A stretch of 64,000 nt of DNA, from the NCBI GenBank assembly GCA_016458225.1, contig JAEMGR010000023.1, positions 141,837 through 205,836 on the forward strand, given 5' to 3'. Numbering within the stretch: the first letter of the stretch is position 1; each line of letters opens with the position of its first letter. The stretch is from Myxococcaceae bacterium JPH2 (GTDB lineage Bacteria > Myxococcota > Myxococcia > Myxococcales > Myxococcaceae). Positions 1 through 13,295 of this stretch are shown in pieces. The position numbers and the translations under genes were made by a program. The notes beneath the pieces are model-generated. The model ran no database searches. It was not told the DNA's origin and saw nothing but the letters and a program-made list of their open reading frames with translations.

Positions 1-834
1 CGAGCCCACGTGCACGCCGGCCTTCAGGCCGCCCACGCCGTTGCGGTAGCGCGGCGTCAGCGAGCGACCGTCGTCGACGTTGTTGTCGCTGGTGCGGACC
101 TCCTGGTCGTTCGCGTAGTCGAAGATGCCGCCCAGGTCGACCATCTCATTGACGGTGTACTTGGCCTGGAAGCCATACACGGCGTCGTTGGCGTGGAAGA
201 GGCCGGTGCTGAAGCCCGGGCCCGCCCACAGACGGGGCAGCGCGATGCGCGCCGCGTCCCACGTCAGCTTGCGCTCGAACGCGGAGCCCTGGAGCAGCAC
301 GGCCTGGGCGTTGTCGCGGTCGATGTAGCGGATGCGGCCAATGACAAACGGGTCGAACTGGCCCAGGTCGTTGGAGCCGATGACCGCCGTGTCCACCAGG
401 TAGCCCGGGCGGAGCGTGACGGACATGCCGCGCAGCTTGATGTACTGGTTGGAGCGCGGGTCGAACTCGCCGCAGTCCCCCGCGACGCAGGGCTTGCTCG
501 GGTCACCGCCGAAGCCACCAAAGTTCGTCCAGAAGTTCTGGTTGAAGCGGCTGTGAATGCGGCCGTTCACCTCGACCTGCGGAGACACCTTGGCGTTGAG
601 GAGCAGCTCCAGCTCCGTGCCAATGCCGTTGTCGCCATAGCCTTCACCGGGGACCGTGGTGAAGTTGTACATGGCGCCCTGCTCCTGCATGTTGCCCAGG
701 AGCCACTTCGTATAGGTGGTACCACCGATGGTCAGCTTGGGACCGCTGTCGTCGGCCAGAGCCGCCGCGGGCACGAGCGCCACCACCGCGGTGAGCGCAC
801 ACGCTCCCCGCACCGCATGCTTGCGAATCTTCAT
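1..834 (-). CDS. Outer-membrane-like protein, 3' part outside the window
   Basis: The frame is open from an ATG at 834 to the window edge (278 codons seen). It starts with a clear Sec signal peptide (basic MKIRKH, hydrophobic core, cleavage after ALA near residue 26). The mature part is rich in alternating polar/aromatic stretches with GRIHSRFNQNFW, LRPGYLVDTAV and YGFQAKYTVNEMVDLGG, the look of an outer-membrane beta-barrel. An AGGA lies just upstream of the ATG. It is the last visible gene of the maltodextrin transport run, so a role as a porin or surface glycan-binding barrel is an inference. The C-terminus is missing, so a terminal-aromatic barrel signature cannot be checked. Confidence 0.75.
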   Translation of the reverse strand, partial: MKIRKHAVRGACALTAVVALVPAAALADDSGPKLTIGGTTYTKWLLGNMQEQGAMYNFTTVPGEGYGDNGIGTELELLLNAKVSPQVEVNGRIHSRFNQNFWTNFGGFGGDPSKPCVAGDCGEFDPRSNQYIKLRGMSVTLRPGYLVDTAVIGSNDLGQFDPFVIGRIRYIDRDNAQAVLLQGSAFERKLTWDAARIALPRLWAGPGFSTGLFHANDAVYGFQAKYTVNEMVDLGGIFDYANDQEVRTSDNNVDDGRSLTPRYRNGVGGLKAGVHVGS

Positions 835-870
835 ATCGTTCCTGAAAACCTTCCCTCAGATGTTGTGACC

Positions 871-888
871 GAGAGGGTTTCCCCTCTC
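871..888 (-). promoter_or_regulatory. Intra-operon hairpin with GAAA tetraloop
   Basis: In the 111-bp gap between the glucodextranase-C-type gene and the barrel gene, the transcript sense (minus strand) reads GAGAGGG, GAAA, CCCTCTC. This is a perfect 7-bp stem closed by a stable GNRA-type loop. It has no following T-tract. It could be an RNA-processing or attenuation element setting different levels of the two products; that role is inferred. Confidence 0.35.
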
Positions 889-945
889 CCGAGCCACCTC
901 GACAAACCGAGGCAGCCCTCCCCAGGTGTCAAAAGCGAGTGCGGA

Positions 946-1872
946 CTACTTCGTCTCGGCGTTGGCGGCGGGCTTCTCCGTCGCCGGAGCCGCGGGCTTC
1001 TCCGTCGCCGGAGCGGGAGCCGGTGCCGGGGCCGCGGGGGCCGCCTGCGCCGCCGCGGGCCGGTTGCCCACCATCTTCAGCGTGGCCTTCTTCGTCGCGG
1101 TGCCGTCCGCCGCGCACTCGTAGGTCAGCATGTCGTGCTGGGCCTTCACCTCGGACGCGTCGCCCTTGCCCTCGCCCGCGAGGACGTCAATGGCGTGCGG
1201 GTCGCAGTCTCCGTCGGTGCCGCCGCCAAAGCGGTGCTGGCCCTCGTACTCGTTCACCTTGCGGGTGAGCAGGTCATTGCCCGCGGGGAAGCCCTCGTTC
1301 GACTGCATCACCACCTGATAGCGCCACTGCGACGGGTCACCGGCGCCCAGGTCCGCGGCGTCCACGGTGGCGGTGATCTTCTTGCCGGAGCCCTTGGCGC
1401 GCAGCGGAACCACGACCGAGTCCTTCATGGCCGCGGCCTTGGTGTTCACCTCGTTGCGCACGCGCGACGAGCCCTGCGGCGAGATGACGACGACCTTGTC
1501 CCAGGCGTCCGCCGGGTCGAACGCGACGTTCAGGCCCGGGGGGCTGTCCGTGCGGCCGCTGCCGGGCTTGCCGTCGGTGTCGATGAAGACAAACACCTCC
1601 TGGACGGAGAAGCCGGAGCCCATGCGCCACGGGTCCTCGAGACCCGAGTTCACGCCAATCACGAAGTCCACCTTGGAGCCGGACTTCTCCACGGTCAGCT
1701 CGGTCAGGTCGAACGAGCCCTTCTTGTACACGGGGTCCGTCGGGTAGACATACTTGCCCGGGCCGTTGTCGTCGCCCGTCGGGTCCTTGAAGGTGACCTT
1801 GTCGGCCGCCAGCGCCGAGCTGCCCGCCAGCGACGCGGCGAGCGAGAGGATTGCGATACGGGAGTGCTTCAT
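946..1872 (-). CDS. Secreted glucodextranase C-terminal-module-type protein
   Basis: 308 aa with a Sec signal peptide cut near ALAA (about residue 23). Residues about 25-180 match the pattern I know from the C-terminal binding module of glucodextranase and pullulanase-type enzymes: DPTGDDNGPGKYVYPTDP, then SFDLTELTV, a VFIDTDGKPGSG segment and GLNVAFDPADAWD. No catalytic module is present, so it is probably a stand-alone carbohydrate-binding or surface protein. The last 45 residues are a low-complexity Ala/Pro/Glu/Lys tail containing a duplicated PATEKPA unit. AAGGAG precedes the ATG at 1872. It follows malG by 39 bp, which ties it to maltodextrin uptake. Confidence 0.8.
   Translation of the reverse strand: MKHSRIAILSLAASLAGSSALAADKVTFKDPTGDDNGPGKYVYPTDPVYKKGSFDLTELTVEKSGSKVDFVIGVNSGLEDPWRMGSGFSVQEVFVFIDTDGKPGSGRTDSPPGLNVAFDPADAWDKVVVISPQGSSRVRNEVNTKAAAMKDSVVVPLRAKGSGKKITATVDAADLGAGDPSQWRYQVVMQSNEGFPAGNDLLTRKVNEYEGQHRFGGGTDGDCDPHAIDVLAGEGKGDASEVKAQHDMLTYECAADGTATKKATLKMVGNRPAAAQAAPAAPAPAPAPATEKPAAPATEKPAANAETK
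968..1014. repeat. Two tandem 24-bp coding repeats
   Basis: Two identical 23-bp copies (968-990 and 992-1014) encode the duplicated PATEKPA-type unit in the low-complexity tail of the glucodextranase-C-type protein. The period is 24 bp, so copy number could change without breaking the frame. Confidence 0.8.
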
Positions 1873-1911
1873 GGTGGTGCGGCTCCTTGCGGGGGGAGAA
1901 ACAAGTGGGCG

Positions 1912-2799
1912 CTAGCCCTTGACGCTTCCAGCGGTGAGACCGGAGACCAGGTACTTCTGAAGAAAGAGGAAGAGGACGACGACCGGCACCGAGACGAGGA
2001 TGGCGCCCGCGGCGAAGTAGCCCCACTGCTGGCTGAAGCCGCCCACGAAGAAGCGCAGGCCCACGGGCGCGGTGTACATCGCCTCCTGGTCCATGAACGT
2101 GGCGGCGAGGATGAACTCGTTCCACGCCGTCATGAAGCTGAAGAGCGCCGTCACGGACAGCGCGGGCTTGGCCAAGGGCAGGATGATGCTCCAGAAGATG
2201 CGGCTGACGGACGCGCCCTCCATCAGCGCCGCCTCCTCCAGGTCCTTGGGGATGGTGTCGAAGTAGCCCTTGAGCATCCACACGCTGAAGGGAATGGACG
2301 TGGTGGCGTAGACGATGATGAGCCCCAGCCGCGAGCTGCCCAATCCCAGCCACTGCACCAGGATGATGTAGAGCGGGATGAGCATCAGCGTGCCCGGGAA
2401 CATCTGCGACACCAGGAACGCCATCAGCCCCGCGCGCTGGCCGGGGAACTTGAAGCGGCTGAAGGCATACGCCGCCGTGCACGCCACGAAGACACCCACC
2501 ACGGTGGTGCCCGTGGCGATGATGATGCTGTTGAGCACCCACTTGGCGAAGGGCTGATCCGTCAGCACCGACGTGAAGTTGGAGAGCGACCACGTCTCCG
2601 GCCACGGGATGACGGCGCGCAGCCGGTCCATGGCGGTGGGGGACTCGGGCAGCGTGGAGATGGCCAGGCTCTGGCGGCCGGAGAACGCCAGGCTCACCAC
2701 CCAGAGGATGGGGTAGAGCGTGAAGAGGGTGAAGCCGAGCAACAGCACGTGCAGCGGCAGGTGCGGCACACCCTCGCGTCGTGACGAGAAGAGCGCCAT
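1912..2799 (-). CDS. malG: Maltodextrin ABC transporter permease MalG
   Basis: 295 aa inner-membrane permease of the binding-protein-dependent sugar importer family. About six hydrophobic spans are visible, starting with HVLLLGFTLFTLYPILWVVSL. The cytoplasmic EAA loop that docks on MalK is clear (LEEAALMEGASVSRIFW, near residues 183-200), and the C-terminus ends LQKYLVSGLTAGSVKG as in MalG proteins. It starts 3 bp after the malF stop, with GGAGG of the malF 3' end serving as ribosome site, so the two are translationally coupled. With MalF it forms the translocation pore for maltose and maltodextrins. Length is normal for the family. Confidence 0.95.
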   Translation of the reverse strand: MALFSSRREGVPHLPLHVLLLGFTLFTLYPILWVVSLAFSGRQSLAISTLPESPTAMDRLRAVIPWPETWSLSNFTSVLTDQPFAKWVLNSIIIATGTTVVGVFVACTAAYAFSRFKFPGQRAGLMAFLVSQMFPGTLMLIPLYIILVQWLGLGSSRLGLIIVYATTSIPFSVWMLKGYFDTIPKDLEEAALMEGASVSRIFWSIILPLAKPALSVTALFSFMTAWNEFILAATFMDQEAMYTAPVGLRFFVGGFSQQWGYFAAGAILVSVPVVVLFLFLQKYLVSGLTAGSVKG

Positions 2800-2802
2800 G
2801 GG

Positions 2803-4848
2803 TTACGCGGCCTCCGTGGCGCGGCTGACCCGGTTCTGCGCCAGGCTGTAGAGCAGCAGGATGCCGAAGATGATGGTCGCGTAGGCCGCCGCGTAGCCGT
2901 ACCGGTAGCGCTGGAAGGCGAACTTGAAGGCCTGCGTCACCAGGATTTCGGTGGAGTTGCCCGGGTCGCCCGCCGTCACCAGGAAGATGATGTTGAACAT
3001 GTTGAACGTCCACACCACCGACAGGATGACGGCCGGCACCAGCGCGGGCCGCAGCGCGGGCAACGTGATGGCGGTGAACTGCTGCCAGCGATTGGCTCCG
3101 TCCACGCGCGCGGCCTCGTAGAGCTCCGCGGGGATGGACTGGAGGGCGCCCAGTGACACCACCATCATGAACGGGAAGCTCAGCCACCCGTTGGTGGCCA
3201 GCGCCGTGAGGAACGAGGTGGTGGGCGAGTCGAACCACGACACCCCCTGCCCGCCAAACATCCGGATGACGTGATTCACCACGCCGAACTGCTGGTGGAA
3301 CATGCCCTTCCAGATGAGCGCGGTGATGTAGTTGGGCATGGCCCACGGCAGGATGAGCACCACCCGGTACACCGGCCGCAGGCGCAGATTGGGCACGTTG
3401 AGCGCCAGCGCCAGCACCAGGCCCACCGTCACGCCGATGGCCACGTTGGTCACCGTCCACACCACGGTGAAGAACAGCGTGTAATAGAAGTTGAGGTAGT
3501 TGAAGACGAGCGAGCCATCCGCCGCCCGCCGCGCAATCTGGAAGTCGCCCAGGATCTCGACGTAGTTGCGCAGGCCGACCCACAGCTCCGACAACGGCAG
3601 GTGCGTGTTGTAGAGGTTCGCGTCCGTGAACGACAGCGCGATGCCATAGCCAAACGGGAAGAAGACCAGCAGCACCATGCCCACCAGCGCGGGCAGGATG
3701 TATGCGTAGGCCTGCCGGTGCTCCTTCAGCGTGGCGACGGTGTGGCGCAGTCCGCCCAGGCCCACGTACAGCAACAGCGCGAGCCCCAGCACGCCGAGCA
3801 ACCCGAGCGCGCGACGGGCCTCGCCGCGCACCTGGGCCACGCGCGTGGCGAGCACCGCCTCCACGGGCTGGCCCGCGTCCGTCAGCAGCCCCAGCGGACG
3901 GCGCAGGGCGTCCGCGTCCCAGGCAGCGGGCGTGAGCGCGGGCTCGGTCCGCAGCCCTTGAGCGGACAGCAGGCCTTGTGCGCGCGCGGCGCGCTCGCGC
4001 AGCTCGGCGCCCACTGCGTCCTGGGTCCCGCGCAGCTCATCCGCCAGCGTGCGCAGGGAGTGGACCGCGTAGCCCCCCAGTCCCGCCACGAAGAGCACGG
4101 CCGCCACCGCGGCGAACACGCGCTGGCGCCGCACCCGGAAGCCCACCCCTGTGCAGACCACGAGCGGCAACAGGAAGGCGGCCAGCGCCTCGGCGAGTCC
4201 GCTCCGGCCCACGGGAGACACCGGCGGAGTCATCACCTCCACGGAGCCCACCACCGCGCCGTCCACCTCCACGGGCGCGGACAGCAGACGTCCCCCTGAA
4301 GGCAGCGTCTCGGCTTCCACCTCGGGCTTGCGCGCCCCCCCCTCTTCGCGGTTCGTCTCCACCGCGGCGCGCAGCCGCTGGCCTCGGTCGTAGAGCGGCT
4401 TCTCGTCGCGCGACAGCCGGCGCGGGGCCACCTTGTCACCGGTGTCCTCGGGGAAGGTGGAGGCCTCCAGCCGGATGCCGCTGAACGCGATGACGCGCAC
4501 GGCGGCGCCCGCGGGCAGGGGCCAGTCCTTCACCACGGCGCGCACCGCATCGCCGGAGCCGCCCGCGCGCTGGACCATCTCCGCGAGCGAGAGCAGGGCC
4601 ACGCCCGCGCGGCGCTGCTCACGTTCCACCGCGCGCTCCTCACTGGCGCGCGCGAGCAGCCCGTTCGCCAGGAACAACGACAGGCCCAGCGTGAGCGCGA
4701 GCCCACCCAGCACCCGGCCTCGGTGGAGCGAGGACGCGGGGCCGCCGCTCGCGCCCGTCAGGAGGACGTCCCCCTGTTGCCCGGACACGACGCCGGAGCC
4801 CGGTCCTCCCAGGCCACCCGCGGGCTGCTGTGGTGCGTTCGTGCTCAC
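2803..4848 (-). CDS. malF: Maltodextrin ABC transporter permease MalF with long N-terminal sensor-like extension
   Basis: 681 aa from a GTG at 4848, 7 bp after the malE stop; an upstream in-frame ATG lies inside malE and is rejected. Residues about 380-681 are a normal MalF core (AYAYILPALVGMVLLVFFPF, EAA loop LYEAARVDGANRWQQFTAI, C-terminal SLAQNRVSRATEAA). The first about 370 residues are extra: a TM at about 44-66, a soluble loop of about 150 residues, a TM pair at about 217-238 and 244-263, a second loop of about 80 residues and a TM at about 348-365. The TM-loop-TM arrangement resembles extracytoplasmic sensor modules of signalling proteins. Normal MalF proteins are about 300-510 aa and have their big loop elsewhere. 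Confidence 0.92.
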   Translation of the reverse strand: MSTNAPQQPAGGLGGPGSGVVSGQQGDVLLTGASGGPASSLHRGRVLGGLALTLGLSLFLANGLLARASEERAVEREQRRAGVALLSLAEMVQRAGGSGDAVRAVVKDWPLPAGAAVRVIAFSGIRLEASTFPEDTGDKVAPRRLSRDEKPLYDRGQRLRAAVETNREEGGARKPEVEAETLPSGGRLLSAPVEVDGAVVGSVEVMTPPVSPVGRSGLAEALAAFLLPLVVCTGVGFRVRRQRVFAAVAAVLFVAGLGGYAVHSLRTLADELRGTQDAVGAELRERAARAQGLLSAQGLRTEPALTPAAWDADALRRPLGLLTDAGQPVEAVLATRVAQVRGEARRALGLLGVLGLALLLYVGLGGLRHTVATLKEHRQAYAYILPALVGMVLLVFFPFGYGIALSFTDANLYNTHLPLSELWVGLRNYVEILGDFQIARRAADGSLVFNYLNFYYTLFFTVVWTVTNVAIGVTVGLVLALALNVPNLRLRPVYRVVLILPWAMPNYITALIWKGMFHQQFGVVNHVIRMFGGQGVSWFDSPTTSFLTALATNGWLSFPFMMVVSLGALQSIPAELYEAARVDGANRWQQFTAITLPALRPALVPAVILSVVWTFNMFNIIFLVTAGDPGNSTEILVTQAFKFAFQRYRYGYAAAYATIIFGILLLYSLAQNRVSRATEAA

Positions 4849-4855
4849 CCCGTCC

Positions 4856-6082
4856 TCACTTCTTCCGCAGGTTGGCGACGTCCTTCGCCACGGCCTTCTG
4901 GGCCACATCCATGGCGGCCTTGGGCGTGGAGGCCTTCTTCACGATGGCGTTCATCGCGCTCGTCGCGGGGGACCAGACCATGCTCATCTCCGGCACGTTG
5001 GGCATGGGCACGGCCACCTCGACCTGCTCGCGCATGGCCTTGAGCTGCGGATCCGCGGCCACCTTCGCGTCCGCGTAGACCGTCTGATTGGACGGGCTCT
5101 GGCGGCCCTCCAGGGCCAGCGTCCTCGCGGAGGACGCCTCGGTGAGGAAGCGCGCGAAGTCATACGCCGCCTCCTTGTTCTTGGACGGCGCCGCCACGTA
5201 CACGCCCTCCACCGTCATCCAGGGAGACATCGGCTTGCCGCCGGCCTCGTCCAGGACGGGCAGCCGCGCCAGGCCGTAGTCCACGCCCTTGGCGACCTCG
5301 CCCAGGAACCAGGGGCCGGAGAACACCATGGCCGCCTTGCCCTCGTTGAACAGCGCGGTGATGAGCGCCGTGGACGGCTCGGTGGGGACGATGCCGTCCT
5401 TCTCCAGCCACTTCATCATCAGCTCGAGCGACTTCACGTTCTGCGGCGAGTTGAGCGTGGGCGTGACGTTGGGCCCGAAGACGCCCCCGCCAAAGCCATT
5501 CATCAGCGCCGCGTGGTAGTAGAAGTCGGAATAGGCATACGCCAGTCCGAAGCGGCCCGCCTTCTTGTCCGTCAGCGTCTTGGCCAGCTTCACCAGCTCG
5601 CCCGTCGTCTTGGGCGGCACCGGCACCAGCTTCTTGTTGTAGATGAGCGTGATGACCTTGTAGTTGAGCGGCAGCCCGTACGTGGTGCCCCGGTAGGTCA
5701 TCGCCTCCATCGTCGAGGGGATGAAGCGCTTCTTCGTCGCGTCATCCAGGTAGAAGTCGATGGGCTCCACCGTGTTGCCGGACTCAATCCATCCGCCCAG
5801 CCGGTCCTGCGCGAAGATGAAGAGGTCTGGTCCCTTGCCGCGCGGCACGGTGGCGGAAATCTTGTCCGCGTATGCGTCGTAAGGGACGGCCAGCGTCGTC
5901 ACCTTGATGCCCTTGGCGGCGTTGGCGGCGTTGTACTCCGCCACCACCTTCTCCAGCGCGGCCTTCTCCTCGGCGCGGTAGGCGTGCCACAGGACCAGCT
6001 CGGTGGCGGCGAGGGACGGCAGTGGCAGCAGGCCCAGCGCGCACAGGCACAGGGCCGCGACCAGGGTTCGCACGGTTGTCAT
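4856..6082 (-). CDS. malE: Maltodextrin-binding protein MalE
   Basis: 408 aa, extracytoplasmic solute-binding protein family 1. The start is the ATG at 6082, giving a signal peptide MTTVRTLVAALCLCALG cut after SLA. Mature residues begin ATELVLWHAYRAEEKAAL, the usual lobe-1 start, and continue with VPRGKGPDLFIFAQDRLGGW, typical of maltodextrin binders. The C-terminal MSMVWSPATSAMNAIVKKA helix region is also family-like. It captures maltodextrins in the periplasm for MalFGK2. It lies 25 bp after malK and 7 bp before malF. Length is as expected. Confidence 0.95.
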   Translation of the reverse strand: MTTVRTLVAALCLCALGLLPLPSLAATELVLWHAYRAEEKAALEKVVAEYNAANAAKGIKVTTLAVPYDAYADKISATVPRGKGPDLFIFAQDRLGGWIESGNTVEPIDFYLDDATKKRFIPSTMEAMTYRGTTYGLPLNYKVITLIYNKKLVPVPPKTTGELVKLAKTLTDKKAGRFGLAYAYSDFYYHAALMNGFGGGVFGPNVTPTLNSPQNVKSLELMMKWLEKDGIVPTEPSTALITALFNEGKAAMVFSGPWFLGEVAKGVDYGLARLPVLDEAGGKPMSPWMTVEGVYVAAPSKNKEAAYDFARFLTEASSARTLALEGRQSPSNQTVYADAKVAADPQLKAMREQVEVAVPMPNVPEMSMVWSPATSAMNAIVKKASTPKAAMDVAQKAVAKDVANLRKK

Positions 6083-6107
6083 TCCAGGGTCTCCAATGTC
6101 GGGGGGC

Positions 6108-7202
<1,095 letters not shown>

Positions 7203-7263
7203 CAAGCCCTCCCCGCGCGACCCAACAGAGAACCGTCACATGCCCCCGCCACGCCGAGGCCGC

Positions 7264-8847
7264 TCATTGGGGGTGCCCCACGATTCGCGTGGACAGCGGC
7301 TCCAGCACCAGCTCCAACGTGGGGCCCGTGCTGACCCGCCCTGTGTTCAGCAGGTCTTCCACGACGACCTGGTCCCAAGCCGGAGGACGGGGCACCGACA
7401 CGGTGGCGCGCGTCTCGCCCCGGTTCACCGCCACCAACACCGCGTCCTGGGTCTCCGGGTCCGTCCTCAGAAAGACATACACATCGCCCTCGGTGGACAG
7501 CGCCTGATGCGTGCCCCGAGACAACGCCGGATGCGCGCGCCGCACGGCGATGAGCCGGCGGTAGAAGTCGCGCAGGCGCTCGTCTCGCACGAGCCCCGCG
7601 CCCGGCTTCACCGCGCTCGAACCCCAGGGCATGTCTCCACGATTGGCGGGCCAGTCTCCACCGGGGCGCGCGACCTCCTCGCCGTAGTAGATGACGGGGA
7701 TGCCCGAGGTGGTGAGCTGCAACGCCGCCGCCAGCTTGAAGCGCGCCAGGTCTCCCCCGAGCTGATGCAGCGCCCCGTCCACGTCATGCGAGGACAGGAA
7801 GTGCGCCAGGTGGTGACCCGCGCGCACCTTGCTCCGCGACTGGAGATACCGGTCGAACGCGATGGCGCGCCCGCGCCCCTGCACGAAGCCCAGCACGCTC
7901 CCCTGAAAGGAGAAGTCGAAGCCGGCGTCCATCTCGTCGCCCTCGAACCACGCGTCCAACGTCTGCGCGTCGCCGCCCCACACCTCGCCCAGGAGGAAGA
8001 AGCTGGGTGATACCTCCGCGCGCGTCCGGCGGCGGTGCTCCTTCCAGAAGTCGTGCGACACATGCTTCACGGTGTCCAACCGGAAGCCATCCACCCCCGA
8101 GCGCTTCGCCCAGTCGAGCTGCGCGTCGAGCAGGTAGCGCGCCACCTCGGGCTGCTCCGTCTTGAAGTCCGGCAGGCCCGAGACACACGACGTGACATCG
8201 TCCTGTCCGCAGGTGCCCGTCTCCTCGGAGCGAAACCACCCCGGGTGGTCCTTCAAGTAGCGCGAGCCATAGCCCGCGTGGTTGTAGACGACATCCAACA
8301 ACACACGGATGCCTCGCTGATGACACGCCTCCACCAGCGCCTTGAAGTCCTGCTCGGTACCGAAGCGCGGATCCAACTGGTGGAAGTCATCCGCCCAGTA
8401 GCCGTGATAGCCCCAGTCCGGGAAGCCCGCGCCCGTGACGAACCCGTCGATGTTCTTCACCAGCGGCGTGAGCCACAGCGCCGTCACGCCCAAGGAAGAC
8501 AGCTCATCCAGACGCGCGGTGAGCCCCTTGAGGTCTCCCCCATGAAAGGCCCCGGGCGCCGAGACATCCACCTTCGCGTTGTTGGAGGCGTCCCCGTCCG
8601 CGAACCGGTCGAGCACGACGAAGTACAAAACCTCGTCCGCCCACCGCCGCTCCGGGGCCGTGGGCTGGCGCGATGCGCTGGCGGCCTGCGCCACCGGAGG
8701 CGCGGCATCCACCGGGGTAGGTAGGGACTCAGCGGCCCCGTGGGCGCACCCCACCAGGCACGCCGCGGCGAGGCCAGGGAGCACGCGCCGGGTCCTTCCG
8801 AGGCGCCGGGGAACGTTCGTTTTCCGGCGAGAGCTGCGTTCGGCCAT
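7264..8847 (-). CDS. Secreted GH13 alpha-amylase-type lipoprotein
   Basis: 527 aa from the ATG at 8847; this start gives a lipoprotein signal with an ACLVGC lipobox after a basic N-terminus. A further ATG at 8877 is possible, and neither has a strong Shine-Dalgarno. GH13 regions are intact: DVVYNHAG (region I), GFRLDTVKH with the nucleophile Asp, FFLLGEVWGG with the acid/base Glu and FLSSHDVDG with the third carboxylate. A C-terminal beta domain follows (about 430-527). It probably cleaves alpha-1,4-glucans at the cell surface to feed MalEFGK, being the first gene of that run. Exact product specificity (amylase versus cyclomaltodextrinase-like) cannot be read from the motifs. Confidence 0.92.
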   Translation of the reverse strand: MAERSSRRKTNVPRRLGRTRRVLPGLAAACLVGCAHGAAESLPTPVDAAPPVAQAASASRQPTAPERRWADEVLYFVVLDRFADGDASNNAKVDVSAPGAFHGGDLKGLTARLDELSSLGVTALWLTPLVKNIDGFVTGAGFPDWGYHGYWADDFHQLDPRFGTEQDFKALVEACHQRGIRVLLDVVYNHAGYGSRYLKDHPGWFRSEETGTCGQDDVTSCVSGLPDFKTEQPEVARYLLDAQLDWAKRSGVDGFRLDTVKHVSHDFWKEHRRRTRAEVSPSFFLLGEVWGGDAQTLDAWFEGDEMDAGFDFSFQGSVLGFVQGRGRAIAFDRYLQSRSKVRAGHHLAHFLSSHDVDGALHQLGGDLARFKLAAALQLTTSGIPVIYYGEEVARPGGDWPANRGDMPWGSSAVKPGAGLVRDERLRDFYRRLIAVRRAHPALSRGTHQALSTEGDVYVFLRTDPETQDAVLVAVNRGETRATVSVPRPPAWDQVVVEDLLNTGRVSTGPTLELVLEPLSTRIVGHPQ

Positions 8848-8884
8848 GGGCGGCGCACTGTACCGAACAGATTCCATCCCGGTG

Positions 8885-8901
8885 AAGTTCTCGCGGAACT
8901 T
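8885..8901. promoter_or_regulatory. Perfect inverted repeat in the amylase/pullulanase divergent gap
   Basis: AAGTTC, a 5-nt TCGCG spacer, then GAACTT: perfect 6-bp arms with a CG-centred spacer. It is 38 bp upstream of the amylase ATG at 8847 (and just upstream of the alternative ATG at 8877), between two divergent alpha-glucan genes, where a LacI/MalR-type operator would be expected. No dedicated regulator gene is in the window. Function is inferred from position and symmetry. Confidence 0.35.
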
Positions 8902-9007
8902 TTGCGGCGTACCGCTCCACTCTCCGAGGGGGCCGGACCCTCTCGGTGACGGGCGCGTCACACGACGCAGCGCGGCATCCAGGTGGGCCAGCGGGGGCCC
9001 AACCTCG

Positions 9008-9047
9008 CTTTGAAATAAATTCGAGTTTTACCGTCAATCAAGACTGG
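9008..9047. promoter_or_regulatory. AT-rich promoter-like patch upstream of pullulanase
   Basis: This is the most AT-rich stretch of the 222-bp divergent gap. It includes TTGAAA followed 17 bp later by GTCAAT, a weak -35/-10-like pair on the plus strand. Only weakly supported. Confidence 0.25.
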
Positions 9048-9069
9048 CCCGACATCCAACCGTCCGGCC

Positions 9070-12525
<3,456 letters not shown>

Positions 12526-12704
12526 GCATGTCCCGACGGGTGGCGGCGCTGGGGCGCGCCGCCATGCCCTGCCCGGTCCTGGCGCGCCAGTTCGACCATG
12601 AAAGGAACATGAGAAGTCTCTCATTCTGCACCGTCGCTGACGATGACATGAGCCGTGGGGCTATCGTTCCGGTCGTCGCGGATGGACTCACTGAGGAACA
12701 GGTC

Positions 12705-13253
12705 ATGGCAGTCAATGTCGAGGCAGTGCCTTTCAAGGGTAGGTCCAGGATGCTTCGTCGCGGGTCGCTGGCGGTCCTTGGGTGTGTGCTCGCGGGCCTT
12801 CATGTCGGGTGCGGTGGAAGTCTGGAGTCTGTGAGCACCGCCGAGTGCGCCTCGGGACTGAAGTGGACGGGCGGAGACAGCGGCTCCTCCGAGATGCACC
12901 CCGGAGGGGACTGCATCCAGTGCCACTCCCAGAAGAGCGATGCCCCTCGATTCGTGGTGGCGGGCACGGTCCACGCCGCCGCGCATGAGGCGAACGACTG
13001 CGCGGGTGTCGAGGGCGCCCAAGTCGTCATCACCGACGCCAAGCAGAAGGCGTACACGCTGCAGACGAACGCCGCGGGCAACTTCTACCTTCGCGCTGGA
13101 GACGCCCAGGACTTCGCGTTCCCATTCACCGCCCGGGTGACCCACGGGAGCGTCGAGCGTGCCATGAGCACGCCCCAGAACACCGGAGCTTGCGGCTCGT
13201 GCCACACCGTGGCGGGCACCCAGGGTGCCCCCGGGCGCATCAACCTCGAGTGA
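12705..13253 (+). CDS. Small diheme-type c cytochrome lipoprotein
   Basis: 182 aa from the ATG at 12705, which has GAGGA 7 bp upstream; an ATG at 12750 would give a tighter lipoprotein signal. The signal ends in a LHVGC lipobox. Two CxxCH haem motifs are present, CIQCH early in the mature chain and CGSCH near the C-terminus. Between them lies a carboxypeptidase-regulatory-like beta segment (VEGAQVVITDAKQ, TNAAGNFYLRAG). This suggests a periplasmic or surface electron carrier, but axial ligands and a partner are not evident. It stands alone, 180 bp after the pullulanase, and ends at a hairpin terminator. Confidence 0.7.
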   Translation: MAVNVEAVPFKGRSRMLRRGSLAVLGCVLAGLHVGCGGSLESVSTAECASGLKWTGGDSGSSEMHPGGDCIQCHSQKSDAPRFVVAGTVHAAAHEANDCAGVEGAQVVITDAKQKAYTLQTNAAGNFYLRAGDAQDFAFPFTARVTHGSVERAMSTPQNTGACGSCHTVAGTQGAPGRINLE

Positions 13254-13295
13254 CCCAGGGCTGGGTACCGCATCGACTGGACACGCACGAGAGGA

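Noticed and set aside
10..2784. A 924-codon open frame on the plus strand, Arg/His/Val-rich
   Set aside because: It lies opposite the mal genes and barrel gene, has no family-like motif, and its composition is the mirror expected from high-GC antisense.
1337..3583. A 748-codon minus-strand frame overlapping malF, malG and the glucodextranase-C gene
   Set aside because: It runs through three well-supported genes in another frame and is Arg/Gly/Pro-rich noise.
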